Positions 21,964-35,440 of a stretch of DNA of 64,000 bases are shown piece after piece; positions within the stretch are counted from its first letter, which is position 1, and the number at the start of each line of letters is the position of its first letter. The translations under genes and the position numbers were made by a program. Below the pieces are notes generated by a model. That model saw only the letters and a list, made by a program, of their open reading frames with translations. It made no database searches and had not been told where the DNA came from. Location of the stretch: contig JAGVRJ010000013.1 of the NCBI GenBank assembly GCA_019059635.1, positions 434,001-498,000 of the forward strand. Reading direction: 5' to 3'. Source of the DNA: Proales similis. Taxonomy: Eukaryota > Rotifera > Eurotatoria > Ploima > Proalidae.

Positions 21964-22904
21964 TCAGTAACGTCTGCGGTCGCGGCTCCGGGACCTTCGT
22001 TTCTTGGAACGTCTAACAGAATCTCGAGATGACGAGGAATGAGTTCGATGTTTACGAGACCTAATTTACTGTTAAAGCGGCTGTTTTCTGTTTTTAGTCA
22101 ATAGCCTACCGAGATGCTGAGCGACTTCTGGATGAACTACGAGAACGCCTATGGTTTTTTTTATTTTTGTGTTTGGAACGAGACCTGGAGCATGATCTTG
22201 ACCTTGAATAGGTTCGCGAGCGATTGGAGGTTCTACAAAAAATATTTAAATAGCAAGTGCAGCTCATTCAATTTATCTGACCTGCTTTTTCTCGTCGATT
22301 CAGCAAAAAGATCATATTTTGACTCATCAAAATCCTCATCGTCGTCTTCTTCTTCGTCAACTTTTAAATTCAGTTTGTTTCGACTAGCTTCTTGAACTGC
22401 TTCTTCGGCTTCGTTTTTGGTACTAGTTGATGCACGATACTTTTTCTTCTTTCGTCCGAACTTAAGATATACAGTATCTCATAAATTCTTAAGAATGGGT
22501 AGCTTTGGATAGCTGTTACTTCGTCGAACTCGTCGTCGGATTCATCCCGCTTATGATATTCGACTCCCTGACGTTCATTGAAGCCACCTCCAGCTCCTGT
22601 GCGAACTTCGTTTTTCATGAATTTTGAGGTATTGCACATGTTACATGTTATTCGTCGCGCCCAATTCACGTTGCCGCATCTATTTGTCCGAAAAGAATTA
22701 ATTGGGATTTCAAAACAGACGCTAAGTATTAAGACTTGTTTTACGATTTACACATCCAATCCTCGGCGCTGAAAAGGCCCCCGCTTTTATCGGCTGCTTC
22801 CTTACCAATGCAGTCTAAATTGGCGTCTTAGAGTACAATGAAGGTGGAAATTAAATTACAACGAGCCACCAACCTTTTCTTGAAGGGTTCGTTTGATTAG
22901 GCAT
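21964..22904 (-). CDS. ZRANB2: RanBP2-type zinc-finger splicing factor ZRANB2
   Basis: The gene model begins with a tiny exon MPNQTNPSRK (ATG at 22904). Next comes ANLDCIGKEAADKSGGLFSA, then the zinc finger DWMCKSCGNVNWARRITCNM, NTSKF and RTGAGGGFNER. The diagnostic DEFDEFGRKKKKYR follows, then an acidic block (VDEEEDDDEDFDESKYDLF). Two RS-rich exons end RDRRRY at the stop codon 21964-21966. Human ZRANB2 has two zinc fingers that bind AGGUAA 5' splice-site-like RNA. Here only the second finger could be found, and the N-terminal exon encodes no cysteine pattern. It is a nuclear alternative-splicing factor. The intron phases used are consistent at each junction examined. Confidence 0.85.
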
Positions 22905-23275
22905 ATTAAGTCCTTCCGAATTTTGTCCAATTCGTGGGAGCTAGCCCACTTTCAACTTGTTTTATGATTTTGATCTACCCGTTTTCCCAGAATATGCGCC
23001 TGGTTAAGGAGGATGGAGTACAAACCTCGGTGAGGTGACAAATCAAATGTCTGAAGATATCAGCAACTCAAAAAAATTCGATCACATCGTTTTATTTGCT
23101 CAAATGAATTGAATTTTTGAATTAAACTGAAACTAATTAAGGATTTAGAGAGCAAGTGTTTGAGAAAACCATAAGAGAAGTGACAACTAGTTGAGCAGCT
23201 TGAAGCCTACGAGTCATGCTTGATCGAAAGATATATATATATATATACATTCTATATTTAACAAGCAAACCCCAA
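22905..23275. other. Intergenic, with AT microsatellite
   Basis: No gene is seen. A short (AT)n run lies around 23230-23247, immediately 3' of the MDC1-like gene. The ZRANB2 promoter should lie near 22905. Confidence 0.5.
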
Positions 23276-26200
23276 TTACTCCTTGGTTTCAATGGCTTGG
23301 GCACTCGGGTCAAAAGTTTGCTTAAGTATAGAGTCTAAGAAAGTGTCGAGAGTTATGTTGATAACTTGACTCGAAAACTTTTCAGCATCCGTTTGGCTTT
23401 TTTCCTCATCTGTATATATTACGCAGCATTTTGCAAGTGATTCTTCATCATTAGGCAGTCGGTCGATCACTTGGCCACCTGCACATTCAACAATCGTATT
23501 TAGATCAGCAACTGAAAGCTCTTGGTCAGAGGAATCTGCGTGCTTAATAAGAAAACTCCAGCCTTCAAGTAAAAGGCCGCTTTTGGCCTTGAGAAGACTA
23601 GTTTTGAGAGAGAATTTGTTTTGTTTTTCACTTTGCTGGTCCATAAGAATATAGTTGGAAGGATCTGGTGAGCAATCATCAGTTAAATGAATAGTTAAAG
23701 TAAAATAAATAATTTTTGCAACTTACTCAAGAACATGTTAGCCCGATATGACTCGTTCAGCCAGCTAGGAGTGACAATATAAGCGTTCTTGCTTAGGCAA
23801 GAGAGAAATTTGCACGTTTTACGAATCTAAAATCCATTAATATTAAATTCAGTCAGGTTAGTAAGAGGATTTCGTAACAAACCTTGTTGGTGATAAGATG
23901 AGTGCACTCTTTTACATTAGTGACCATTTGGCCTCCAAGGCTCATAACCATCTCCCTTTCTTTTTCGGTGAAAACACTACCAGTGCACATGATTCGGGGA
24001 ATTGAGCTGGCTATCTTGCTACTTCGGCTTGATGTCCGAGTTGATGAGTTCAAAACTGAGGGACGCCTGAGAACTGTTTTTGTCTTTTTGGGTTCGCTCT
24101 TTTTCCTTTTTTGCGAGTTTTGTTCACTTTTTTCTTCTTCAAGTTCAGCTTCGTCATGTGATGATTCGTTAGAACTTGATGATTTAGCTTTGAGAAGTTT
24201 AAACTTTTTGCTGGGAGTGCTTGGATCATTGGATTCAATTGGATGCTTTCCAGAACGATTATTTCCGATGCTTTGACGAACCGGTCGACTACTAGATGGT
24301 GTATTTCGTTGCTTTGACTTGAAAAACAGTTTTGGAGTCCCAGAACTCTCATCGTCATTTTCTGGGTCTTCTTGCGACTCTTCGCTTATCACTTTCCGGC
24401 CTCTTTTAATTTTAGTGCTTTCGTGTCGAGTCTTTTTGGAGGCAGACACGCTTTGGAGACTTTGGTCAGCTTCATCCGCTTCGTCGTAAGTATATGTATC
24501 AACACTTGCAGTATTCGTTTTTTTGGGTCTTCCTCTAGGTTTCTTGGATTGAACTGGCTCAGATGGAGCCTCTTCAGCAACTTCTGCTTTGTCAATAGGC
24601 TCTTCTGTAAGTTTAGAAGTTGCGACCGATTTACGCCCTGGCTTCTTTGGTTCTACTTTTTCAGTGTTTAGGCCGACTGAGCGACGACCACGGCCCCGAC
24701 TAGTAGGTTTAGATGTAGAATCAGTATCGACTTTGTCAGCCTCTACATTTTTCTCATTCAGATTCTTAATTCTCATGCTTGAGCGTCGACCTAATTGTCT
24801 ATCTTGAGTGACAGATTTTTCTTCTAGTTGTTCATCAGTCGAAGTAACAGGCTCTTTAACTTCATTTTCGCTGGACAGATTTTTCATCTGATCGGCCTTT
24901 TTTACGGAGGCTACAGATCTTCGACCTCTCGTTGCACGCGGTTCTTCAGATTGGACATTTTGAGCAACACTCTTGCGACCTGATCTTCTTGGTGCTTTAT
25001 TCGGTTCATCGTTTGTTAATTCTTTTAGTTCAAGTGAGCTTTGAATATTGGTTGGCTCTTGCGGTGCGGTTTCATTAATTTGAGTTTTATCGGGTTGCGC
25101 AGTGGCCTCCGATTCACACGGTTGACTTTGAATCTGTTCATTGGGAGAACTAGCGGGGCTATCTATTTTTTGATCAGCTTCAAAAGACTCTGACTTTTGT
25201 TGAAGTTTTGATGATTGAGTTGATTCTCTCTCTTTTATATTTTCATCATTCTCGGCTTCAGTCTCAACAGGCTCAGCTTTTGTATTTTCTTGAGCTTTCG
25301 GACAGACTGGTTCGAGAGATGCTTCTGGTATTATTTTAACTGCGTTTTCTTCTTGTTCGGGAGTTTCTCTCGATTGGATTTGCCCTTGGCTTGACAAAGA
25401 GTCTTGTGTTACTTTATCTGTTCTGTTGGCCTCATCTTTGATAGTTGTTTCAATAAGGACTTCACGTTCTTCAACTAGCTTGCTGCTCTCACTTTGTGTG
25501 TTAGTCGTATCACCGAGTGGCTTGCCGATTTCTTCTTCGTCATCATTTATAATGATACTTTCGTCATTCAGTGACGAGTTAAGTGGCTTAAACTCAGTTG
25601 GACTTCCACTTTGAGTTTTGCTTTCGACTTCCTGAGTTTTAATATTTGTTGGGACCTCTTCATCCAGCGGAACTGTAGCTTCAACCGTAGTTTCGACAGA
25701 TACTGTTGGGGCAAGATTATTATCATTTAGATTCGTTTCTGGTTGGTCTCCATCTAGCTCTTTGATATCACTCGGTGTTTGACGTTCGTCAATCTGCTCG
25801 GTAACCTCCAAAGTTTCAATATTGTAAGTTGCGCTGCCATTTTTAATGGAGTGCGTTGTGTGGCTAATCATAATCGACTCAGACATTTCTGAATGAAAAT
25901 TAGGACCACTACTCGTCTGAGCATCATTTTCGAGATCTGATTCAGGCTCGGTGTCTCCCTCGATAAGTCCCGATGGCAGGTTTTCATTATTCGCTCTTTG
26001 GTCATCTTCATCTTCTTGAAGGGTTTGCTCAATTTCAAAGATTTTGGTCGGTTTTCTAGACTCGCCGATAAGCTTGTTGCGCTTAAGTGTCTGTTCTTTC
26101 TTTTCAATATCGCTCATTTTCGTAAGCGAAAACAAAAAATTGCCGAGAGAAAGACGATCATCTAGTCTAAGCAAACGTTTCTCATCTTTGAGCTTCACCT

Positions 26201-26608
26201 CGTTTAGCTTTGACGGATTGAGAACTTCCGGTTCACTGGAAATCAAACAGCATTCAAGGTCGCTGTCTTTTTCCTTTAGGTCGATTAATAAATGTTTGGC
26301 TGACACTTTTCGATCGAGGACACAAATGTCACTGAGTGTTGACCGGCCCACTCGAGTGATTCCAATGGCAAGTGGGTAGATTTTGCTTTTGTCCTCCACC
26401 AAGCGAAGACAATAACTCGACATAACAAATTCGCTAGATCCATTATTGTGAATGCTCTGATAGAAATGGACAAAACTGAGATCGCGTCACTTATATGTCA
26501 TCTAAACTCAATACTTACATTTTCTCTATTAAGAACATCGGTTGGCCTAATGGGCTTGCTTACCGACTCAGTCGGTGTTTGGATGAGCTGAGTTTCCAGT
26601 TGTTCCAT
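23276..26608 (-). CDS. MDC1: MDC1-like DNA-damage mediator (FHA plus tandem BRCT)
   Basis: Four exons (26608-26519, 26456-23883, 23827/6-23727, 23664-23276) join in frame to about 1050 residues. The first exon is MEQLETQLIQTPTESVSKPI, supplying the start that the long frame lacks. An FHA domain follows (GRSTLSDICVLDRKVSAKH, with the conserved Gly-Arg and Ser...His). Then come an acidic, SQ/TQ-containing middle, a basic repeat region, and two BRCT repeats at the C-terminus (SIPRIMCTGSVFTEKERE, TCKFLSCLSKNAYIVTPSW, FSLKTSLLKAKSGLLLEGWS). MDC1 binds phosphorylated H2A tails through its BRCT pair and recruits repair factors at double-strand breaks. This layout matches MDC1 rather than nibrin, whose BRCTs follow the FHA directly. 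Confidence 0.82.
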
Positions 26609-26939
26609 TTTCGATATGGAAATTCGCTTATGAAATGAATATTGTATTATGATGTTTACACAAAGACCACAACACTGATCTAAAACTAGTGTCCACACGA
26701 ACACAAAAAGATGAATCCAAGCGCTTTCATAATTCTAGGAGTCACATGCATTTAGTTGGCCCTGTTGTTCAAACTAACCAGGCCTCTTCTTTGTCTGATT
26801 CTCTGATATTCCCAATTTCATTCTGTCCACCAAAGAAGAATTGATGATGTGTTGCTCAACCCAACAATTAACAGCTTTTATTTACACAATTCGACTCTGC
26901 CACATGGGTTGAAAAAGTGTGAATTAAGTAACATGAAGC
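26609..26939. other. Intergenic, MDC1 upstream region
   Basis: A gap of 331 bases between the membralin stop codon and the MDC1 start. It has no open frame with support and presumably holds the membralin 3' UTR and the MDC1 promoter. Confidence 0.4.
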
Positions 26940-29180
<2,241 letters not shown>

Positions 29181-29729
29181 CGATAATAATTGCTATTTTC
29201 GGTTTAAATATAAATCCAATAAGCATCTGCTCATTCCTTTCTGTTCCTTAATTCTTTCACTCTGATTACTTGAAATTTCAGCTTCTAAAAGATCCTGCAT
29301 CTCTCTTAAATTATGAAAGCATAATATTCGTGCCAAATTAATGCGAACAAACGTGCATTGTCACGCCACCAGTTCATAGTTTGACTGTGTTGTAATTTTC
29401 TGGCAAGATTCACCAATAAACTTTGATGAAAGGTGATTTCTTCAATCTGATTCAAATGAAAAAGAATTTAAATAAAAACTTGTTCAAAATAAGCTTTCCT
29501 GAAGATAAATAGTTTCAGTGCCTCGATGTTAGAGACAAAAAGGAAAGTTAGGAAAAAGTGGGCAGTCGCCTGTTGTATAGAGGTCTTTTAGAAAAGTCAT
29601 ACTAAGGCCATCGCGGTCAAAATGAGCTACACGAGCTCAAAGACTCGCAAGCTGCCCGCTCGTCTCGACTCTATTATTTTGCTAGTTAATTTTATATGAA
29701 CATGCGCACAAACACGCGGTGAGTTTACA
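29181..29729. promoter_or_regulatory. Divergent promoter region
   Basis: A 549-base gap between two genes transcribed away from each other (membralin, and the unidentified 624-residue protein). It has no coding content. The role is inferred from orientation only. Confidence 0.35.
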
Positions 29730-31891
29730 ATGAAGCGCGAGCAGCACGAGTCGATAGAACATTTTTGGAAAAAAATCGAACTTGAGTTCAAGGCGACCAC
29801 CAATTGCCTTTCGTTTGTATTACAGCGATATTTTCAAGAATATGCTACCAACTTTACTTTATCTGAGAATGAACTCATATTGTCTCGATTGGAAACCTTT
29901 ATAGTACAGCCAGGGGTGCCGTCGTTTGAACTTGCGTTTTTCACGCTTGCAAAGCTAATACTCATGAATGAGAATGTTCTTATTACTGATCTATTCCGGC
30001 TAAAGCTGACCATGTTCTTTTGCTTGTCGCGATCATATTACCATTTAAAAATGTTTGAGACTAATTCGTCGTTCGATGATATCCAAGATAAGAGCAACTA
30101 CCTTGAATTGTAGGAAACCATTTCACCCAACAAAAAGCTTGAAAGAAATTTAAATTTTGGAATGAAAAATAGGCTTAGTTCGTTCCAAAAAGACCTTTTG
30201 GCAATCATGCATCGATTCAAATGTGTGCATGAGCGAATTATAAGTTGCGAAAAGTCTACTTCGGGTCTCAACTTTTTCCACTTTCAAGCCTCGTTCGTTT
30301 CGATGTATTTGGATGCTCATCTATTAATTCAGTCGCTGGGCGAGCGTTCCGAAACAAAACGCTTCAAGTTCGGAGATCTTGAGTTCATACTATGTACAAA
30401 TGTATTTTTTTTGCTTGGTAAGTGAGGTTTTTTATTAGTAATTTAAAATTTGCTTTTACCAACCTGAGGGCAGAGTCGCGTATTTATTACATTTGCAGCT
30501 CACTTCTCCAACTCAACTTTGTAAATAACTTGAACTTCCGCCTCTTGGTTCCCATATTACAGTAAGTCATCATTTTGAAAATTTATTCCACACTTTCGAG
30601 CTTGATTTTTGTTTCAGAAAAATAGTTCACTTAAAAAAAGTTGACTTGAACCGGAAAGAAAAGGACAGAGACTTGTCACGGTCCATGCTCCTTCGTCTTT
30701 TGATTCTTTACTCTAAATTTAAGCATTTTGCATCAAGCGAACTTTGCTTCCTTAAAAAAGTACAATTTTTAGCCATATACAACCGAACCTTAATTATCTA
30801 TCCTCTTTCTTAAAGTTTTTGCTGCGGCTTTCGACTCCCCAAGATTTTCTTCAATACGTGAAGAGAGTTTGCCAAGAAGATTGCCAAGTTTGCCCGGATT
30901 TGTTAAGATTCGAGCCATCCGTACATGACGAGAGTTCGCACAATTTAAAGCACTTTATGAATCGAATTGACCATGAGCAAATAACAGCGATCCTGACTGC
31001 CCTTAGCCGCTTAGAAATTAAGAGATCAAATGAAAAATACTTTGTTCCATATCGCTCAACGATTCAAGCTTCTAAAACACGAACGAGTTCCTCAACATCG
31101 GAGCAACCTACGTTAGTCAAACAAGAAAAAGAGATTCGTTATCAATCTTATTTAAAAGATCCGAAACTTAAGCCAGGAGTTCTTCGGGTTGTCTTGGAGA
31201 GAATAGATTTTAATAAATATATTCAGGTCGATGAACTTACTTATAAAATACAAGAGCGCTTCGAAGACATGTTTGAAACAGCCCCTATCTGCGCAGATTT
31301 CAGCGATTGCTGTACTCCTCCCAAGATTAAGGCTGAACGCGCAAGTCCCCATTTCCAAGTCAGAAAAAAGAGCCCTAGTCGTGAAAACATTTCGCGATTG
31401 AACCTCTATCGCAACATATTCGACGAGGAAGCTCCATCCGAAACCGGTCTCTTGAAAAATTTTTCAAGTGCATTTGATCTTGGTGGTGAAACTATCAACT
31501 ACACCATAAGCGATGTCTATTCAAGCAAAAGAGGAATCGCTACATCCAAATTTTATCGTTTGAATGATCTTGTTAGTGTTATGGTGAACGATGATTTCCT
31601 CAGAGAAGCTTACCCTACCCCTGATGATACTTTAGAGAGCAATGAATTGGAAAGTTCTCTTCTCACGCCGCAAAAGCGAAATTTCAATCAAAAGAATTCC
31701 AAAATGGTTACTTCTACACCAAAATACCGCCGACTTTATAATGAGCTTGAGAAATTGCGTGAAAAGAAAAAGTTCTTTCTAGACGCACTACCACCATCCA
31801 GTAAGTATTACAGTTCATGTCATAACCTCGTCTTGTTTTACTTTTAACTTTTCTAGGATATAATCTCAGGGAGCGATATAAACCCACTTAA
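29730..31891 (+). CDS. Unidentified 624-residue protein, possible retinoblastoma N-domain relative
   Basis: Six exons (29730-30109, 30173-30417, 30474-30561, 30618-30759, 30816-31800, 31857-31891) join in frame. The first 250 residues look all-helical (FKATTNCLSFVLQRYF, LSSFQKDLLAIMHRFK, FRLLVPILQ). The remainder is more polar, with KQEKEIRYQSY, VVLERIDFNKYIQVDEL and two TP-containing sites (LLTPQKR, VTSTPKYRRL). It ends PPSRYNLRERYKPT. The order of helical hydrophobic blocks, then RFEDMF, then TP sites before a short helix, loosely recalls the N-domain and linker of retinoblastoma-family proteins. The A/B pocket is absent and identity by eye is weak, so I treat the family as unknown. Confidence 0.6.
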
Positions 31892-32250
31892 TTATCAGAA
31901 TAAATCAGTAAAGCACAAATGAGATTTTTTTCAATCTTTAATCATAAATATTAAGATGAGTAATAGTAAGATCGACTGAACTGAAAAGAGATATTACCTT
32001 GTGTTCCATTCAACATATCTAGAGTTGTGGGGCCAAGTTATGAGTTAGGTTAGTTTTATGATTGCAAAAGTCTGCACGATTTTGGGTTCATAATTCAATC
32101 TCATACGCACATGCATTTGCCGTGTCATCAACTCATCTGTATTTTCAAATAATCAATTCTACAACTTAAAAAAATGGAATCAGCAGGCTAAACCGCTTTA
32201 ATTTTCCGATTTTTGTGCCTAGTATTTAGAACCTTTGAATCAACAGCGAT
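31892..32250. other. Intergenic, upstream of OST4
   Basis: A gap of 359 AT-rich bases without an open frame that I can support. It should hold the OST4 promoter and 5' UTR. Confidence 0.4.
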
Positions 32251-32370
32251 ATGATTACAGACGTTCAACTAGCAGTTTTCGCCAACGTTCTGGGCGTGAG
32301 CATTTTCCTTATGGTCGTTATTTTCCACTACGTCACAGCGAACGTTTCCAAGGGTTCCAAACAGGATTAA
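32251..32370 (+). CDS. OST4: Oligosaccharyltransferase subunit OST4 (39 residues)
   Basis: A tiny intronless gene below usual open-frame cut-offs. The 39-residue product starts [20 protein letters not shown], then a single hydrophobic helix running to VVIFHYV, and a short basic tail SKGSKQD. It matches animal OST4 (about 37 residues) nearly residue for residue over the first 27. OST4 is a single-pass ER membrane subunit that holds the STT3 catalytic subunit in the N-glycosylation complex. AATAAA at 32407-32412 fits a very short 3' UTR. It lies 223 bases ahead of CCDC51 on the same strand. Confidence 0.95.
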   Translation: MITDVQLAVFANVLGVSIFLMVVIFHYVTANVSKGSKQD

Positions 32371-32406
32371 TTCAAGGCCCTCTTCTTCTATTCATTTGAT
32401 CCGCAG

Positions 32407-32412
32407 AATAAA
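32407..32412 (+). terminator. OST4 polyadenylation signal
   Basis: AATAAA 37 bases after the OST4 stop codon, the only one before the next gene. Confidence 0.5.
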
Positions 32413-32593
32413 TGCTAGCATCGTCCAGTTTCCTTAAATAATTTAAACACTTAACAACTGAAGACTATTAAAATAAAGGTTGCGCTTCTGATAAATAGTT
32501 TTAGCACCTGTGAATGGCCCTGAATGAGCCAGTGTTCTTATTATCGATAAAAAAGTAAATGGTTTAATTATCTTGGTTATACAAAGGTGCAAG

Positions 32594-33501
32594 ATGCTTG
32601 GCCGAGTTGGCCTCAAAAATCACTTTACTTGGCGATATGTTCATTCATCGTTTGATTCCAGCTACTCTAGCAATAACAGGCTAGAGAAGGTCAAAAACAA
32701 AATATTCGATTATATGTCAATCTACGAGGAGGCCATAGGACTCAAAGAAATCAAAGATGCACAAAATGCTGTTCTCATGGTCGAGTGATTCTATTCACGA
32801 TACATATTGTAAAATTTTGATTATAATTTAAAACTTTAAAAACATTTCAGGCTGAAAGAAGGTTCAGTGAAGCTCAAGACTTGAGACGAAAAAAAAATCA
32901 GCAACTTCAAATAGTCCAGCAGGATCTCCGAAATCTCCGTGACGAAATGGATCGATTAAGCCGAACCGATTCTCGATACCTGCAGTTGTTCACTGAAGAG
33001 CACAAGTTGCTAAAAAACGAAATAGAATTTCATGAAGAATATAAGCAGCGAGAAAAAGAGGAACGTGAACTTTTTTATCAGTTATCTTCACTGCTGAGGG
33101 ATTCACAAGAAAAAGAAAGAGCTCGAGTTGAAAGGGTTAAATACCTTCAGCTAAGCTTGTCAATCATATGTACCTCGCTTGGTTTACTCAGTGCGTTTCT
33201 GCTAAATTACTTTCGGAACGCTAACATTCGAGAAATACTTGAGTTTGAACGTGCTGAATTCAATCGGACAAAGAATTCACTCAACTCGATTCAAAAATCT
33301 ATAGAAGGCAATCAAAATAGCATCAGAGACGTTTTAGCTAGTCTAAAATCTTTAGAGGAGAAAAGAGCTGCCGAAAAAATGGTTATTAACAAAGTGGACG
33401 AGGAGCAGGAAGCTGATACGGATAATACAGTTTGGGATAAATATGCCGTTATTTTCGGTGCTTTTATCGGATTCTTATTATTTTTTAGTAAAGGCGCTTA
33501 A
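32594..33501 (+). CDS. CCDC51: CCDC51/MITOK, mitochondrial potassium-channel subunit
   Basis: Two exons (32594-32779, 32851-33501) join in frame to 278 residues, shorter than the roughly 410 of human. A basic, Ser-rich start (MLGRVGLKNHFTWRYVHSSF) looks like a mitochondrial presequence. The conserved family opening follows (LEKVKNKIFDYMSIYEEAIG), then a long coiled coil (NLRDEMDRLSRTDSRYLQLF). A first membrane helix lies around LSLSIICTSLGLLSAFLLNY. A second coil and a C-terminal helix (YAVIFGAFIGFLLFF) complete it. In mammals CCDC51 forms the pore of the ATP-sensitive mitochondrial potassium channel with ABCB8. The start is the first ATG, because the frame upstream has only a TTG. Confidence 0.87.
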
Positions 33502-33839
33502 ACTGACTTCTTTGAAAACTCTTTTTCTCTAAAGCGTTTTGTAAGGATATCAAACTCCTTTCAAACTGATTGAATCTGAATAAAAAAAATAAGCAGAGTT
33601 TTATTTGGTTTAATATTGTTTTACTTTGCTTCAAAACACCGCTCAAGTATCTTAATGCATTATACGAAAAGTTTTGCTCAGTTCATGAATTCCCGTGTCT
33701 TAATGTACACTAGGACGTGCTCTGGTCCGAAACACGATTTTCATAATAATCTAGCTTATCATCTAGAGTTTCTACTTTCGATGTAAATTTTAGAAAAGAA
33801 CAGAGTTTGAGTTCTAGAAAAGTGATCAATGAATCAGAA
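33502..33839. other. Intergenic, upstream of RBM28
   Basis: A gap of 338 bases. I searched it for the missing first RRM of RBM28 and found no open frame with RNP motifs. AATAAA-like strings near 33580 fit the CCDC51 3' end. Confidence 0.45.
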
Positions 33840-35288
33840 ATGTTTGAAATCAAAGTTCCAAAAATTATAATTCGTAATCTTAGCTTCAAGGTAATTTTAA
33901 GCCAAGTTGGACAAGAAACCCTTTTTTATGACTTTTCATTAGATGAATGAAGAAATCTTGAAAAAAGAAATGGAAAAGTTTGGCCGAGTAAAATTGACCA
34001 GTATTCCCAAAAAGGAAGATGGCAAAATGTTTGGTTATGGCTTTGCTGTTTTCGAAAATTTAGCCGACGCTAAGAATGCCATAGAATCTTTAAACTCTCG
34101 CTCAGAGCTGCTTATGAACACAAAAGTTGTGGCTGATTGGTGCTTGCCAAAAAACTTATTTTTGAAGATTTCTGGTAGTGCAAATTTTGCTCTCTTTTTG
34201 AATTTCAGAAAATTTATTTTCAAAAAATAGCCAAAAGTGAATCTCGTCAGGAGATAGGAAACAAAACCAAAGGCAAAAAAAGAGAAAATAAGGAGTTGAG
34301 TGATCAAGAAAATGAAATGAATAGTTCACAAGATGAAGACGAGGAAGAGACTAAAGATGCAAACGAGATGAAGCCCAGTAATAATAAACAGGAACAAGAG
34401 AGAATAAAAAAGAAGCAAAAGATCGGCACACAAGATGTCCAGCAACAGCGTACTGTTTTCGTTCGAAATGTAGACTACGATACAACTGAGGAAGCGCTCA
34501 AAGATGCATTTTCAAGATTTGGTTCAGTTAAAATGGCTAAAATATGCTATGATAAGCAGTTGGAGAGACCCAAAGGAACGGCGTTCGTCGAGTTCGAAGA
34601 AAAGCAATCAGCTATGAACGCATGTGCCGAGTCAAACATGATGGACGTTGGGACCAGAACTTTGCAAATCGATTTAGCTATGCCTCGTATTCAAGTCGGT
34701 CAGATAGCAGAAGAGAAAAAAATTGAGGATAGGCAAGGCAAAGACAAACGTAATCTGGCACTGGCAAAGGAAGGAGTTATTTATCTGAATTCAAATGAAG
34801 CAGCTGACGTTCCCAAACGAGACATGCAATTGAGGCAAAATTTGGAAGCTATCAAAGCTTCAAAACTCAAGCTTCTACACTATTTCGTCTCACCGACTCG
34901 TCTTAGTGTCCATAATATTCCGGTCGATTGCACGGATCAAGAGCTAAAGAACGTATTTATCAAAGCCACATATGGAGGAAACAAGATAAAAAAACATGGA
35001 ATCTTGAAATGTAAAATAATGCGAGACTTAACACGAGTTAACAGTCAAGGAATCGCAAAGTCGAAGGGTTTCGGTTTTATTGAATGCTCAAGCCTTGACA
35101 TAGCTCGTAAAGCTCTTAATGCCACGAATAACAACCCAAGCCTATTTAAGAACGGCCGTAGGCTTATTGTACAATTCAGTGTTGAAGATTCAAGAGCAAT
35201 AAAAAAAAAGGAAAGAAGAGCTGAAAAGTCAAGAAAAAAGAGCGACTCGCAGAAAAAATTTGATTTGATCAAAAATTCTGATAAATAA
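33840..35288 (+). CDS. RBM28: Nucleolar RNA-binding protein RBM28 (yeast Nop4 type)
   Basis: Three exons (33840-33890, 33943-34174, 34231-35288) join in frame to 446 residues. Three RRM domains are visible. The first starts IIIRNLSFK and has GYGFAVFENL. The second, after an acidic linker, has TVFVRNVDYDTTEEAL and GTAFVEFEEK. The third has LSVHNIPVDCTDQEL and GFGFIECSSL, and is followed by the RBM28-specific LIVQFSVEDSRAIKKKERR. These correspond to RRM2-RRM4 of the human protein, and RRM1 was not found. The basic C-terminal tail fits nucleolar location. The Nop4/RBM28 family is needed for 60S subunit maturation. The third exon acceptor was chosen because it alone keeps frame. Confidence 0.88.
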
Positions 35289-35440
35289 AATTAACAGATC
35301 TTTAGAATTGTATTTTTGAGAATTTTTTATAGTGAAAAATATGAAAATAACAAAAATCCTTCAAAATATCATGCTGGACCGTCAATTTAAGGCTATGAAA
35401 ACTTTTAATTCATACTAAATGCAATCCCTTTTAATTGAAA

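Noticed and set aside
23230-23247. AT-repeat as a possible origin or mobile-element trace
   Set aside because: A simple microsatellite without terminal repeats or target-site duplications.
23276-26608. Nibrin (NBS1) as the identity of the FHA/BRCT gene
   Set aside because: In nibrin the BRCT pair follows the FHA directly. Here it is at the far C-terminus, as in MDC1.
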